Part shown: positions 17,542 through 25,524 of the stretch, piece after piece | Position numbering within the stretch: the first letter of the stretch is position 1 | How the letters are laid out: every line of letters begins with the position of its first letter | NCBI GenBank assembly: GCA_016929495.1 | Contig: JAFGIS010000025.1 | Coordinates: forward strand, 1-37,449 | Length of the DNA stretch: 37,449 bases | Direction of reading: 5' to 3' | From: Polyangiaceae bacterium | GTDB taxonomy: Bacteria; Myxococcota_A; Polyangia; Polyangiales; Polyangiaceae | The notes under the pieces: model-generated | Database searches by the model: none | The model's input: the letters and a program-made list of their open reading frames with translations, nothing else | Told to the model about the DNA's origin: nothing | Translations under genes and position numbers: made by a program

Positions 17542-17581
17542 CGGCTCAAACCCGGCTCAAACCCCCATCCGGTCCGGGGGC

Positions 17582-17590
17582 TGCTATGAT
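17582..17590 (+). promoter_or_regulatory. Candidate extended -10 promoter
   Basis: TGCTATGAT fits the extended -10 form TGnTATAAT with one mismatch, in the 60 bases after pyrD. No -35 box is evident at 17 bases. It would start a transcript near 17597, giving the following lipoprotein gene its own promoter. Confidence 0.4.
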
Positions 17591-17671
17591 CGCGGCGCCA
17601 CGATGGTCCACCTCGCCGAACGCCGTGCGCCGGACGGACACGCTCACGGCAGACTTGCGTCGCGACATCGG

Positions 17672-18991
17672 ATGCTCTCCGGGCAGTCGTCGTGGCAGCT
17701 AGCCTGGATGATGGCCTCGGCCCTCGTGGCGAGTTCGGCCTGTGATGAGTCCACAGCCTCCGACGCGCTGCGCCAGCAGGCGCAGGAGAAAAGCCCCAAC
17801 GCCAGTCTCCAACCCGCAAAGCTCACGGCCCAACGCGAGTTGCTGAGCGAAGAGGAACCGGAAGCTTCCGGCGGGTACGAGGAGGCGGACGCGGGCGTTC
17901 GCGTCGGCAGCAACCCCGCTGCTGGTCCACCTCGACCCTGGCGCGAGGACGAGGCTCTGCCCGACGACACCCTGGGAATACGCGAGACATCCGGGGCGGC
18001 ACTGAGCGCTCAGTTCGTTTGGTTCGATGTACCTGGACCGCCGCCCGTTCCCGAGCTGGATCCGGTAGCCGTCAGGGGTCTTGCGCAGCGCACCGCATTC
18101 AAGGTCGAAATCGATCTTCTTCTTGCGGGTCGATTGCGCGTGGCGTTCTTGTCTCCTGGCTTCCCGGTTCCAGAGCTGACCGAGCTCAGAGCGCGTCGTG
18201 ACGCCTTCGGACACGTCTTGCTGTGGCCCGACGGCAAGAGCTACCGCGTGCTTCCGCCTGGCACACTGCGGGCGCTGCTCGGTGAGGGCCGCGCCGACAG
18301 TATGGCCTTGGTCGGGGCGCAACCCCAGCCCCAGGGCGGCGGCTCGTGGCTGAAGCTGACCACCGTGCGCTCACGCCTGGCCGGCCCACTCGCGGAACTC
18401 ATGCTCGAGCAGTCGGAAATCGCAGGCCTCAGCTCGGGCGGCGAGCTGCTGTGCAGGTTGCTCGTGGAGCTCGCGGGGATCCAGCCGGCCGCAGCTGGGT
18501 GCGAGGCGGAGCTGCTTCCGGTCCGCGCCGAGTACCGATGGCGCCAAGGGGGCCGATTCGCCTTCCAGGTGCTCTCGATCACTCGGCGCCACGACATGGC
18601 ATTGAGTCGACTGCTGGTCCCGCCAACGGGCTGCGTCTTTCGGCCGCATGACTATCCCCGCCGAGCCACGGCTCAGACGCTGGGCGAGGAGCCGCTGCGG
18701 CACCTGCGTTCCAAGGACGCCCTGCCGCCAGGTGGCGTGCGTACCGGGGCCCCCGCACAGGGCCTCGTTGCGGCCAATCAGTCCCCGCTCCTGCTCGCGC
18801 TGCTCGTCGACGGGATCCCTGTCGCCTGGCTCCCGCCGAGCAGTGAAGTGGGATTGCGTTCCTTGCGGCCTGGGCGCTATGCCGTCGGATGGCGTAACTT
18901 CTGGGGCACCAGAACGCACTCGCTCGGCGTGCTCCAGCTCCCCGGACGTGCCGTCGAGGGCGTGGTCGGCGACGCAGGCGCGCCGCCGTAG
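17672..18991 (+). CDS. Unrecognised secreted lipoprotein
   Basis: A 439-residue protein that I do not recognise. It begins with a signal peptide and lipobox-like site, WMMASALVASSAC, with the Cys near residue 24, followed by a low-complexity Glu/Ala/Gly-rich linker to about residue 95. The folded part starts near FVWFDVPGPPPVPELDP. It contains a DAFGHVLLWPDGKSYRVLPPG segment, which looks like a small beta-rich domain, and later VAWLPPSSEVGLRSLRPGRY with GWRNFWGTRTHSLG, which could be a PEGA-like beta module. Upstream in-frame ATG codons exist at 17603 and 17519; 17672 was chosen because it places the hydrophobic signal close to the N-terminus. None has a clear ribosome site. The downstream aminotransferase gene starts 38 bases after the stop. 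Confidence 0.6.
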   Translation: MLSGQSSWQLAWMMASALVASSACDESTASDALRQQAQEKSPNASLQPAKLTAQRELLSEEEPEASGGYEEADAGVRVGSNPAAGPPRPWREDEALPDDTLGIRETSGAALSAQFVWFDVPGPPPVPELDPVAVRGLAQRTAFKVEIDLLLAGRLRVAFLSPGFPVPELTELRARRDAFGHVLLWPDGKSYRVLPPGTLRALLGEGRADSMALVGAQPQPQGGGSWLKLTTVRSRLAGPLAELMLEQSEIAGLSSGGELLCRLLVELAGIQPAAAGCEAELLPVRAEYRWRQGGRFAFQVLSITRRHDMALSRLLVPPTGCVFRPHDYPRRATAQTLGEEPLRHLRSKDALPPGGVRTGAPAQGLVAANQSPLLLALLVDGIPVAWLPPSSEVGLRSLRPGRYAVGWRNFWGTRTHSLGVLQLPGRAVEGVVGDAGAPP

Positions 18992-19029
18992 CCCGCGCCC
19001 CAGGCCAGAAGTCCGCGCGTGATCCCGCC

Positions 19030-20118
19030 ATGCAGATACCCATCGCCAGGCCATACATCGGCGAAGAAGAAAAGCGGGCCGTCGTCGAAGTGCTGGAAAG
19101 CGGACAGCTATCGCAAGGGCCCAGGGTCGCCGAATTCGAGCAGGCCTTCGCCGCCTACCAGGGCGCGCGCTTCGGCGTAGCCACCTGCAACGGCACCGCC
19201 GCGCTGACCTGTGCTCTCATGGCTCACGGGATCGGTCCCGGTGATGAAGTCATCGTGCCCTCCTTCAGCTTCTTCGCCACGGCCTCCAGTGTGCTCGGCG
19301 TTCACGCAACGCCCGTCTTCGCCGACATCGACCCGGAGACGTACTGTCTGTCGCCCGAGAGCGCAGAAGCCAGAATCACCTCCCGCACCAGAGCCATCAT
19401 GCCCGTCCATCTGTATGGGCACCCCGCCGACATGCCGCGCCTCGAGGCCGTGTGTCAGCGCCGCGGTCTGCTCTTGCTCGCGGACGCCGCGCAAGCGCAC
19501 GGCGCCGCCATAGCGGGACGGCGCGTGGGAAGCTGGGGTACCGCCTGCTTCAGCTTCTTCCCGAGCAAGAACATGACGACCACGGCGGGAGGCATGGTGC
19601 TCACCGACGACGAGCAGACCCATCGACGTCTTCGGCTCGTTCGCCACCAGGGCATGGAGACGGGCTATCGGCACGAGGCCGTAGGCCTGAATTTCCGCAT
19701 GACGGACCTCGAGGCGGCCATCGGTCTGGTGCAGCTCGGCCGCTTGCCGGCCTGGCTCGAGACGCGGGCCAACAACGCGGGCTTCTACGATCGCCACATC
19801 ACCCGGCTCAGGACCCCGACGTGCGCCAGCGGCGTGTCTCACGCGTATCACCAGTACACCGTGCGGGTCCCGCCGGACCTGGACCGCGACACGGTCGTGC
19901 AGAAGCTGAACGAACGCGGCATCGGAGCGCGTGTCTACTACGCCAGGGCCATCCACCAGCAGCCCGTCTTCGCGAACGAGCCGTCGGTGCGCGAGCTGTG
20001 CCTGCCGGAAACCGAGCGCGCCGCTCGAGACGTGTTGAGCCTGCCGGTGCATCCGTTCGTGACCGAACAGGAGCGGGAGTACATCGTGCAGGAGGTCAAC
20101 GCGCTGGGTGGAGGTTGA
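19030..20118 (+). CDS. DegT/DnrJ/EryC1/StrS-family PLP aminotransferase
   Basis: A 362-residue fold-type I PLP enzyme. The family usually transfers an amino group to a keto-sugar nucleotide for surface polysaccharide or antibiotic synthesis. Landmarks are the opening IPIARPYIGEEEKRAVVEVL, the cofactor-binding CNGTAAL (about residues 53-59) and VPSFSFFATASSV. LLADAAQAHGA has the PLP-ring aspartate near 152, and CFSFFPSKNMTT has the Schiff-base lysine at about 180. GGMVLTDDEQ and GLNFRMTDLEAAIGLVQL follow in the usual order. The length is normal. No other nucleotide-sugar genes are adjacent, so the amino sugar made cannot be named. No clear ribosome site precedes the ATG, but it lies in the expected place. 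Confidence 0.9.
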   Translation: MQIPIARPYIGEEEKRAVVEVLESGQLSQGPRVAEFEQAFAAYQGARFGVATCNGTAALTCALMAHGIGPGDEVIVPSFSFFATASSVLGVHATPVFADIDPETYCLSPESAEARITSRTRAIMPVHLYGHPADMPRLEAVCQRRGLLLLADAAQAHGAAIAGRRVGSWGTACFSFFPSKNMTTTAGGMVLTDDEQTHRRLRLVRHQGMETGYRHEAVGLNFRMTDLEAAIGLVQLGRLPAWLETRANNAGFYDRHITRLRTPTCASGVSHAYHQYTVRVPPDLDRDTVVQKLNERGIGARVYYARAIHQQPVFANEPSVRELCLPETERAARDVLSLPVHPFVTEQEREYIVQEVNALGGG

Positions 20119-20212
20119 ATGGCATCGAAGCCGCCGCGTGCCTGTGTTTCCAACTCGAGCCTCTCCGCACCCAGCCCCAGCCCGAACCAGAATCGCTGCG
20201 CTCGCCCCCTCA

Positions 20213-20234
20213 CCAGCCCCTCTAACGGGGCTGG
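20213..20234 (+). terminator. Hairpin after the aminotransferase gene
   Basis: CCAGCCCC (20213-20220) pairs perfectly with GGGGCTGG (20227-20234) around a six-base loop TCTAAC. It lies 95 bases beyond the stop. There is no T tract, so it could be a weak terminator or an RNA-stabilising hairpin. Confidence 0.4.
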
Positions 20235-20314
20235 ACCGAGCGTAGCAGAACGACGTACACTCCACACGAGTTGCCTTGCGGTCACGCTACGGCGTTGCTC
20301 AAGGGAAGAGAGAC

Positions 20315-22057
20315 ATGGCGAACTCGCGGAAGGATCTCAAGAGCCACAAGGTCGACGTCCCGTCGAGGCGCTGGGTGTCACGGCTGTCACCCCTTGGCCA
20401 GTCGCGCCTCGTTTGGCTGGGAAGCTTGATCCTGGCGTGCCAGAGCGTCACTGGGCTCGATGACCTCGAGACTCGTAGCGACGCTGGGACCTCGGCACAC
20501 CCGGGCGCGGCCGGAACAGCAGGCTCGTCCTTCCCGGACGCTGTTGCCGGCACGCTCACCGAAATGGCGGGGCGCGGAGGCATGCCTACGCGTGCTGCCG
20601 AGGGTCTTGCGGCAGGACAGGGCGGCGACAGGGGGCGGACAAGCGGTGGTGCCCGCGACGCCGTGGCCGGTGCCGGCGTCACGGGCGGCGCGACGCACCA
20701 GGGCGGTGGTGAGGCGGCGGGGGCTCTCGCCCAGGGGCCTGACGGTGGCACCGGAACAGCGCCTGCAGGCAACGCCGGTCTGGGCGGGGAAAGGAGCACG
20801 GTCACGGCGGGTGATGCCGGCGATCATGGTCCGGCGGGGGCCCAAAGCGGAGCCGCGGCCGGCACAGGTGACGGCAAGGGAGGCTACGGTGGCGTCGCAT
20901 CGGGAGGCACCTACTCGGGAGGCATGGCGTTCGGCGGCTCCTTGGGCGGCAGTGCATCGGGGGGCAGGACGTTCGGGGGCACTGGCGGCAGCTCGTTCGG
21001 GGGCACCGGCGGCAGCTCGTCCGGAGGCGACGCTTCGGGCGGTAGCCCGCCCGTTGTCTGGAGCGAGACCGATCTGGGGCTCATCGACACGGGCTGCTAC
21101 GGGCACCTGGTGGTTGGCGATGGTCGAGGCGACACGACGAACCGAGTGTACGTCGGGGATTCTGCCTTCCTTGGCGGGAACATCTACGAGTATACCTTCG
21201 CGGGAGGGAGCTGGACGAGAGCACCTGTTGGTTCGGAAGGCGGCGAACACATCAACGGCCTGCACGTAGCTGACGTGCACAACGACGGTAGTCGCGGCAT
21301 CTACGTGACCGAGTACGGCCTCACCGAGTACCGCTACACTGGCGCCGCGTGGGAGGAGCACAGCATTGGTGCATATCAATGGAACAACGGCATCTCGCTC
21401 GGAGTGGGACGCAATGACGGCTATCTGAGGCTGTATCTCGCCGACGCCGACGTCGTGGAGGTGTCGTACGACTACGGGGATTGGTCAGCCAACACGATCG
21501 ATACGGGAGAGCCGCCGCTCGATACCGTCGTGGCCCCAGCGCGCAATGACGGGCTCAACCGCCTCTACGCCGTCCTGGGGATCTTCTACGGTTCGATCTG
21601 GGAATTCGAGTACGACAGCGTCTCCGAAACGTATGCGCTCACTGCGGCGGTCTCGGATTCGACGGGTGGCCAGTTCCAGATGATCCGCGCCGGTTCCGCT
21701 CGTGGCGACGGACAGACTCGGCTCTATGCCTGGGGCGAGGCTGGGCTCTACGAGTTCAGCTTCGGCGCCGGAGCCTGGACGGGTACCCGAGTGACGAACG
21801 TTCCCTACGAGCCCCTGTGCGAGTCGGGTGGGGGGATCGTGATCGCGGATGGGCGGAACGACGGCCAAACACGGCTCTACACCGCCGATGCGAATGGCTT
21901 GGGCGAGTACAGCTTCTCCTCGTCGTGGAAGAAAACCGGGCTCATCACCGCCGGGCAAGTCCTGGCCATGGGCATTGGCCCTGGTAGAAACGATGGGCTC
22001 AACAGGCTCTACGCAACGCGGGACAACAACTTGTACGAGTACGTGGCCGACCTCTAA
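20315..22057 (+). CDS. Lipoprotein with Gly/Ser-rich linker and probable seven-bladed beta-propeller
   Basis: The 580-residue product begins with a basic n-region, a hydrophobic core and the lipobox LILAC, followed by SVTGLDDLE. That signature is common after the lipobox in Polyangiales surface lipoproteins. Residues about 35-240 are low-complexity Gly/Ala/Ser, ending in tandem GGSSFGG-type repeats, which probably form a flexible stalk. From about residue 245 to the end there are seven repeats of roughly 45-50 residues. Each has a core like GRNDGLNRLYA followed by a Y/EYxF strand and a W. The spacing suits a seven-bladed propeller displayed at the cell surface; ligand or function is unknown. 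The ATG at 20315 follows AAGGGAAGAG, which favours it over an upstream TTG at 20276. Confidence 0.75.
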   Translation: MANSRKDLKSHKVDVPSRRWVSRLSPLGQSRLVWLGSLILACQSVTGLDDLETRSDAGTSAHPGAAGTAGSSFPDAVAGTLTEMAGRGGMPTRAAEGLAAGQGGDRGRTSGGARDAVAGAGVTGGATHQGGGEAAGALAQGPDGGTGTAPAGNAGLGGERSTVTAGDAGDHGPAGAQSGAAAGTGDGKGGYGGVASGGTYSGGMAFGGSLGGSASGGRTFGGTGGSSFGGTGGSSSGGDASGGSPPVVWSETDLGLIDTGCYGHLVVGDGRGDTTNRVYVGDSAFLGGNIYEYTFAGGSWTRAPVGSEGGEHINGLHVADVHNDGSRGIYVTEYGLTEYRYTGAAWEEHSIGAYQWNNGISLGVGRNDGYLRLYLADADVVEVSYDYGDWSANTIDTGEPPLDTVVAPARNDGLNRLYAVLGIFYGSIWEFEYDSVSETYALTAAVSDSTGGQFQMIRAGSARGDGQTRLYAWGEAGLYEFSFGAGAWTGTRVTNVPYEPLCESGGGIVIADGRNDGQTRLYTADANGLGEYSFSSSWKKTGLITAGQVLAMGIGPGRNDGLNRLYATRDNNLYEYVADL

Positions 22058-22236
22058 ACATCTCCAGCTTGACACCACACCCTCTGCGGATACTGCGGGA
22101 CCCCAGTCTGCGGAGGCGAAGCCGGAGCAGCTGCGACTCGGTACATCGTAAAGATCCCGCAGTGAGGTTCTCGCTGCGCCGGCGCTAGGAGGTGTCCCCT
22201 GGGGCGTCCAAGCAGTGCTCGGGTACGACAGGGAGA

Positions 22237-23277
22237 CTATCTCTCGCCGGCCGTGCCTTCGGTCGCTGGGGGAGCTTGCTCGGTCATCGTCGGATCAGCA
22301 CAGCAGCGGAATCCTTGGGCGTAGTAGGACGTGGTCTCACCATGCCTGGCTGTGACCGGACGGCAACGGTTGCGCGCGCCGCCCATCCAGTGGCCCCCCT
22401 TGAGAAGTGACTTGTGGGGCTTGCCTTTCCAGGTCACGTTGACGGTCCACTCATCCACGTTCCCTCCCATATCCATGACACCGTAGGGGGATCTGCAGCG
22501 AGGCATCGAGCCCGAGGGCACCCGCTTCGAAAGGCGGTCGACTTCCTCTTGAAGCCGCTCCGGAGATACGCCCTTGTTGGCCAGGATACCGTCATTCGGC
22601 TTGAGCCAGCGCTTGTCGATGTTGCAGGCGCTGCGATCCCTTTTCCACCCATACACGTAGGGAAGCCGTTCTGGACCCTCGCACGCCAGGTTCCATTCGT
22701 CGTCCCCGCAGAGCCGCTTGCCGAGCTCCTCGCAGCGTCGCTTCGCCTCGTACCAGCTCACCATGACCCTGGGGATGGCCCCTTTCCGATTGGGGTATTC
22801 GTACTCGTCGATGCAGAAGCGCTTCTTCTCCTCCGGGCTGAAGCACTTGGCCGCGCCCACCGCGAACTCATCGCAGTAGTAGGGTTCCGGGTCGGGCGAA
22901 GGCTGGCCCTTGTAGTCCTTCCCACCCTTGATGCAGCGATGCAGGAGGTTCTTGCAGTACAGACCGTCCACCTCCAGCATGCCCGCCGGGCACCGGGGGG
23001 AATGCTGCACGGGTGGGGCAGCGGCAGGGGCGCTGCCCGGGCTGAGGGGCTCGGGGGAGGGGGGAGCCTCTGATTCGGCTTCCTCGTCGTCGACGAGCGA
23101 CACGAGCTCGCTGCGCATGAGCCCGGTGTCCACGACCGTCTGCGTGGCTGGCCGCGCGGCGGTGTTGGCGGCCGGTGCCGGTCGTGCGCGGCCGTTGCTG
23201 TCCTGCACCGCGCCCAGCAGAGCGAATACCGCCATGGGCAGGAACCGGACGCCAGCAGTATGCAATAGGCTGGCCAC
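22237..23277 (-). CDS. Formylglycine-generating-enzyme-like (SUMF1/FGE fold) secreted protein
   Basis: A 346-residue protein with an N-terminal hydrophobic signal (about residues 10-25), a Pro/Ala/Glu-rich linker to about 90, then an FGE-sulfatase domain. Domain landmarks are RFCIDEYEYPNRKGAIPRV, VSWYEAKRRCEELGKRLCGDDEWNLAC, a Tyr-rich insert, GVMDMGGNVDEWTV, and LKGGHWMGGARNRCRP. It ends in QGFRCCADP, the usual closing motif. The domain is used both by true formylglycine-generating enzymes and by many structural or non-haem-iron relatives. No sulfatase gene is nearby and the protein is exported, so catalytic activation of a sulfatase is unlikely. The start is GTG with AAGGGCG about 10 bases upstream. 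It converges with the propeller lipoprotein gene. Confidence 0.82.
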   Translation of the reverse strand: MASLLHTAGVRFLPMAVFALLGAVQDSNGRARPAPAANTAARPATQTVVDTGLMRSELVSLVDDEEAESEAPPSPEPLSPGSAPAAAPPVQHSPRCPAGMLEVDGLYCKNLLHRCIKGGKDYKGQPSPDPEPYYCDEFAVGAAKCFSPEEKKRFCIDEYEYPNRKGAIPRVMVSWYEAKRRCEELGKRLCGDDEWNLACEGPERLPYVYGWKRDRSACNIDKRWLKPNDGILANKGVSPERLQEEVDRLSKRVPSGSMPRCRSPYGVMDMGGNVDEWTVNVTWKGKPHKSLLKGGHWMGGARNRCRPVTARHGETTSYYAQGFRCCADPTMTEQAPPATEGTAGER

Positions 23278-23509
23278 TCGTCAGACGCGCCCTTCATGGT
23301 CGGTCAGGCGCGCGGTTCGCTGGGGCACCATGAGCATGTGTGGCAGCGACCCTATCATGCCGTCACGACGGGGTCGACCCAGGGCCGGACATCGGCAACT
23401 CGACGACCCCTGGTTCCGATCGCGATGGCTCGAGCCATGCTACTCGAAGAGGCCACTGCATGCGAGGCTGCGTCCCGCAGAGGACCGTTCCGCAATCCAG
23501 ACCGGCGCT

Positions 23510-24820
23510 CTAGAAAGCGACGTTGAACCCAACTCCCGGCTGCAACCCGAGGTGAGCTCCCTGTTTGCTGCCGAGCATTCCCAGCACCCTGGTATCGAGA
23601 TCCACAACGACCGCGGGCGACTTGAAGAGCTCGCAGCCGAGCGTGGCCCCGAACGCCGCGTCGTTGTCGCCCAAGACTCGTGCGTAGCCCAGACGATATC
23701 CGATGTACGGGTTGAACCAGGTCCGCCTTCCGCCCCCGAGAAAGTCCGAGTAGTACTCGCCGCCCAGCGTCAACAGCAGCACATCGAGACCTCGCCCCTC
23801 GAACTTCGTATCGCTGTAGCCGTCGATATCGATACTGAACTCGCGCGACAGCCGCACGCTCGCCCCGCCGCCCAGGTAGCCGGCATTGCCGGTTTCTCGC
23901 CAGAAGTCGGCGAGATAGCCCGAGCGCAGCCCTGGATAGAACTTGGCCTTCGCGTGGCCCATCGGTTCCGCCGCGGTTTTCGGGCCGACCAGGGTGAGAT
24001 CCACGGTGGCGCTGGCCGCGCGGTCGCTCAGCCACCGGAGCTCTCCCTTGAGCGTCTCGATGCGTTCACGCACCACGTTGAGTTCGCGCTCGATGCGCAA
24101 GACGTCTTCGACCTCGTCCGCGCGTTCGAGAATGCGTTCGTAGCGTTTGCGAAGCATCTCGAAATTCGCGAGGCGAATGCTGGCGTCATAGTACCGTCGG
24201 CCGACGTCCTCGACGCTGACGTGGCGGTGCCGGACGACCCCCAAGCTGCCGAGCGCCTCCATCGCGCCATGGGCGGCCTGCGGAGGGATCCGAAGCGTCA
24301 GCTTGGCCGTGGACCTCCGACCGTTGTCCGTGACGTCTTCCGAGGTCACCGCGCCGTGGCTCTGCTCCGCTATTTGCCGCGCACGCGACACGGCAGCCGC
24401 GACGGAGCTGACGTCGATCTTCAGCTGAGCCTGGATGTCCAGCATGGTCCCAGGCTTCACCGCGGGGGGTGCGGTGACCCGAGAAGCAGCGGGTGCGGCG
24501 GACGCGGGAGCGGACTCGACCGCGTCGGCTCCACCGGCGGGTGGCTCGGAACTCTCGTCCGCGCCGGACTCCGGCTGCGCGTCGGACCCGTCGACGGGAG
24601 AAGCGCTCGATGGCTCAGCCGCGATCTGGTCCTGCTGCGACGCCGCGACGCTCAGCGCGTCGACGCGGGTGAGCGGCGGCTCGACCGGGCCCGGTTTGCT
24701 CGTCAGGCCAGCGCGTCCCGAGGGATGGAGCGGGGCCTGCGGCTCGCGGGCGCCCGCAACCGGCCCAGCGCAGCCCACAAGCCAAAGGACCACCGTGCAT
24801 AGCAGGACAACGTGCCTCAT
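23510..24820 (-). CDS. DUF4349 lipoprotein with C-terminal outer-membrane-like beta segment
   Basis: A 436-residue product with a lipoprotein signal ending WLVGC (Cys near 17) and a Pro/Ser/Ala-rich linker to about residue 125. A DUF4349 domain follows (about 130-295), with LDIQAQLKIDVSSVAAAVSR, the GRRSTAKLTLRIPPQ strand, and a long coiled coil through FEMLRKRYERILERADEVEDVLRIERELNVVRERIETL. The last 130 residues alternate polar and aromatic/hydrophobic positions in the style of a small beta-barrel (GGASVRLSREFSIDIDGYSD, TWFNPYIGYRLGYARVLG) and end in phenylalanine. DUF4349 proteins have no defined function. The frame is open to 24865, giving alternative ATG starts at 24835 and 24838; none has a clear ribosome site. 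Confidence 0.75.
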   Translation of the reverse strand: MRHVVLLCTVVLWLVGCAGPVAGAREPQAPLHPSGRAGLTSKPGPVEPPLTRVDALSVAASQQDQIAAEPSSASPVDGSDAQPESGADESSEPPAGGADAVESAPASAAPAASRVTAPPAVKPGTMLDIQAQLKIDVSSVAAAVSRARQIAEQSHGAVTSEDVTDNGRRSTAKLTLRIPPQAAHGAMEALGSLGVVRHRHVSVEDVGRRYYDASIRLANFEMLRKRYERILERADEVEDVLRIERELNVVRERIETLKGELRWLSDRAASATVDLTLVGPKTAAEPMGHAKAKFYPGLRSGYLADFWRETGNAGYLGGGASVRLSREFSIDIDGYSDTKFEGRGLDVLLLTLGGEYYSDFLGGGRRTWFNPYIGYRLGYARVLGDNDAAFGATLGCELFKSPAVVVDLDTRVLGMLGSKQGAHLGLQPGVGFNVAF

Positions 24821-25524
24821 GACCCTGTGCGCCATCATGCCGGTGCTACTGTCGAACAAGAACACGCGAATGCACAGGGAAATCGACGTAGGGAATCATC
24901 GTGCACACCGGCAGTGGGGCTGCAGGACCGCTGCCTCGAACTCGGGCTCGCTCTGCTGGAAATCCCCTGCACCCCGCCGACCGCCCCCTCGACCCCGACG
25001 CCGTTCGGTTCGAAGGCACCACCCGTGCCCTCGTGCCCATCGCCCGCCGGTTCGACCCCGCCGACCTCCGGCGACGACACGCCGCGGCCGAATTCCTTGC
25101 CACCTCCCAGCGCATCGTCCCCGCCGACCTCGCATTTGTCCCCGCCACCCATGACCGATCACCCCGCCGACCTTTCGCTCCATGCCACCGACGACCGGAT
25201 CGGACCCTCCGACCAACGGTTTCACCCCACCACCCATGTCACTCGACCCCTCCGACCAGTCCGATCGACGCTCGGACCTGTTTCGCGGCCGCTCCCCCGG
25301 ATCGTGACGGCCCCAACGCAACCGCCAACGGCCTCACGCGGTCCAGAATCGCCGCACTCGGCCACAAAACAGCGCCTCCCACCCCGGCCCGATCGACCGA
25401 CTGACGCCCGCGCACCTCAACTGGCCATCCGAGCGAGCCCGCCGGGTGGCACAGTGCCGCGCTCCGACGGGGAAGCGGCCGGGCCTCCCCGGCTTCCGTT
25501 CGGCGCTCTGCTACCCCAACGTCA
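24821..25524. other. Gene-poor region holding a decayed repeat tract
   Basis: About 700 bases between the leftward DUF4349 gene and the rightward FGE-like gene. It contains the 21-base repeat tract described separately. From about 25290 to 25524 I see no feature; a short frame ending at 25603 reads somewhat like protein but has no start or known domain. Promoters for both flanking genes should also lie here. Confidence 0.55.
24967..25289. repeat. Degenerate 21-base (7-residue) tandem repeat with two frame slips
   Basis: On the plus strand the translation falls into seven-residue units of the type F/L/I-x-P-x-x-x-R (LDPDAVR, LVPIARR, FDPADLR, IVPADLA, FVPATHD). CCCCGCCGAC recurs at 24972, 25056, 25119 and 25162, and CCCCTCCGAC at 25247. 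The spacings are 84, 63, 43 and 85 bases, i.e. multiples of 21 with one extra base in the last two intervals. The pattern accordingly moves from the first frame to the second (IGPSDQR, FHPTTHV) and then the third (SLDPSDQ). On the minus strand the same DNA gives Val-Gly-Gly-rich heptads, so the original coding strand is undecided. It looks like a broken repetitive gene. Confidence 0.65.
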
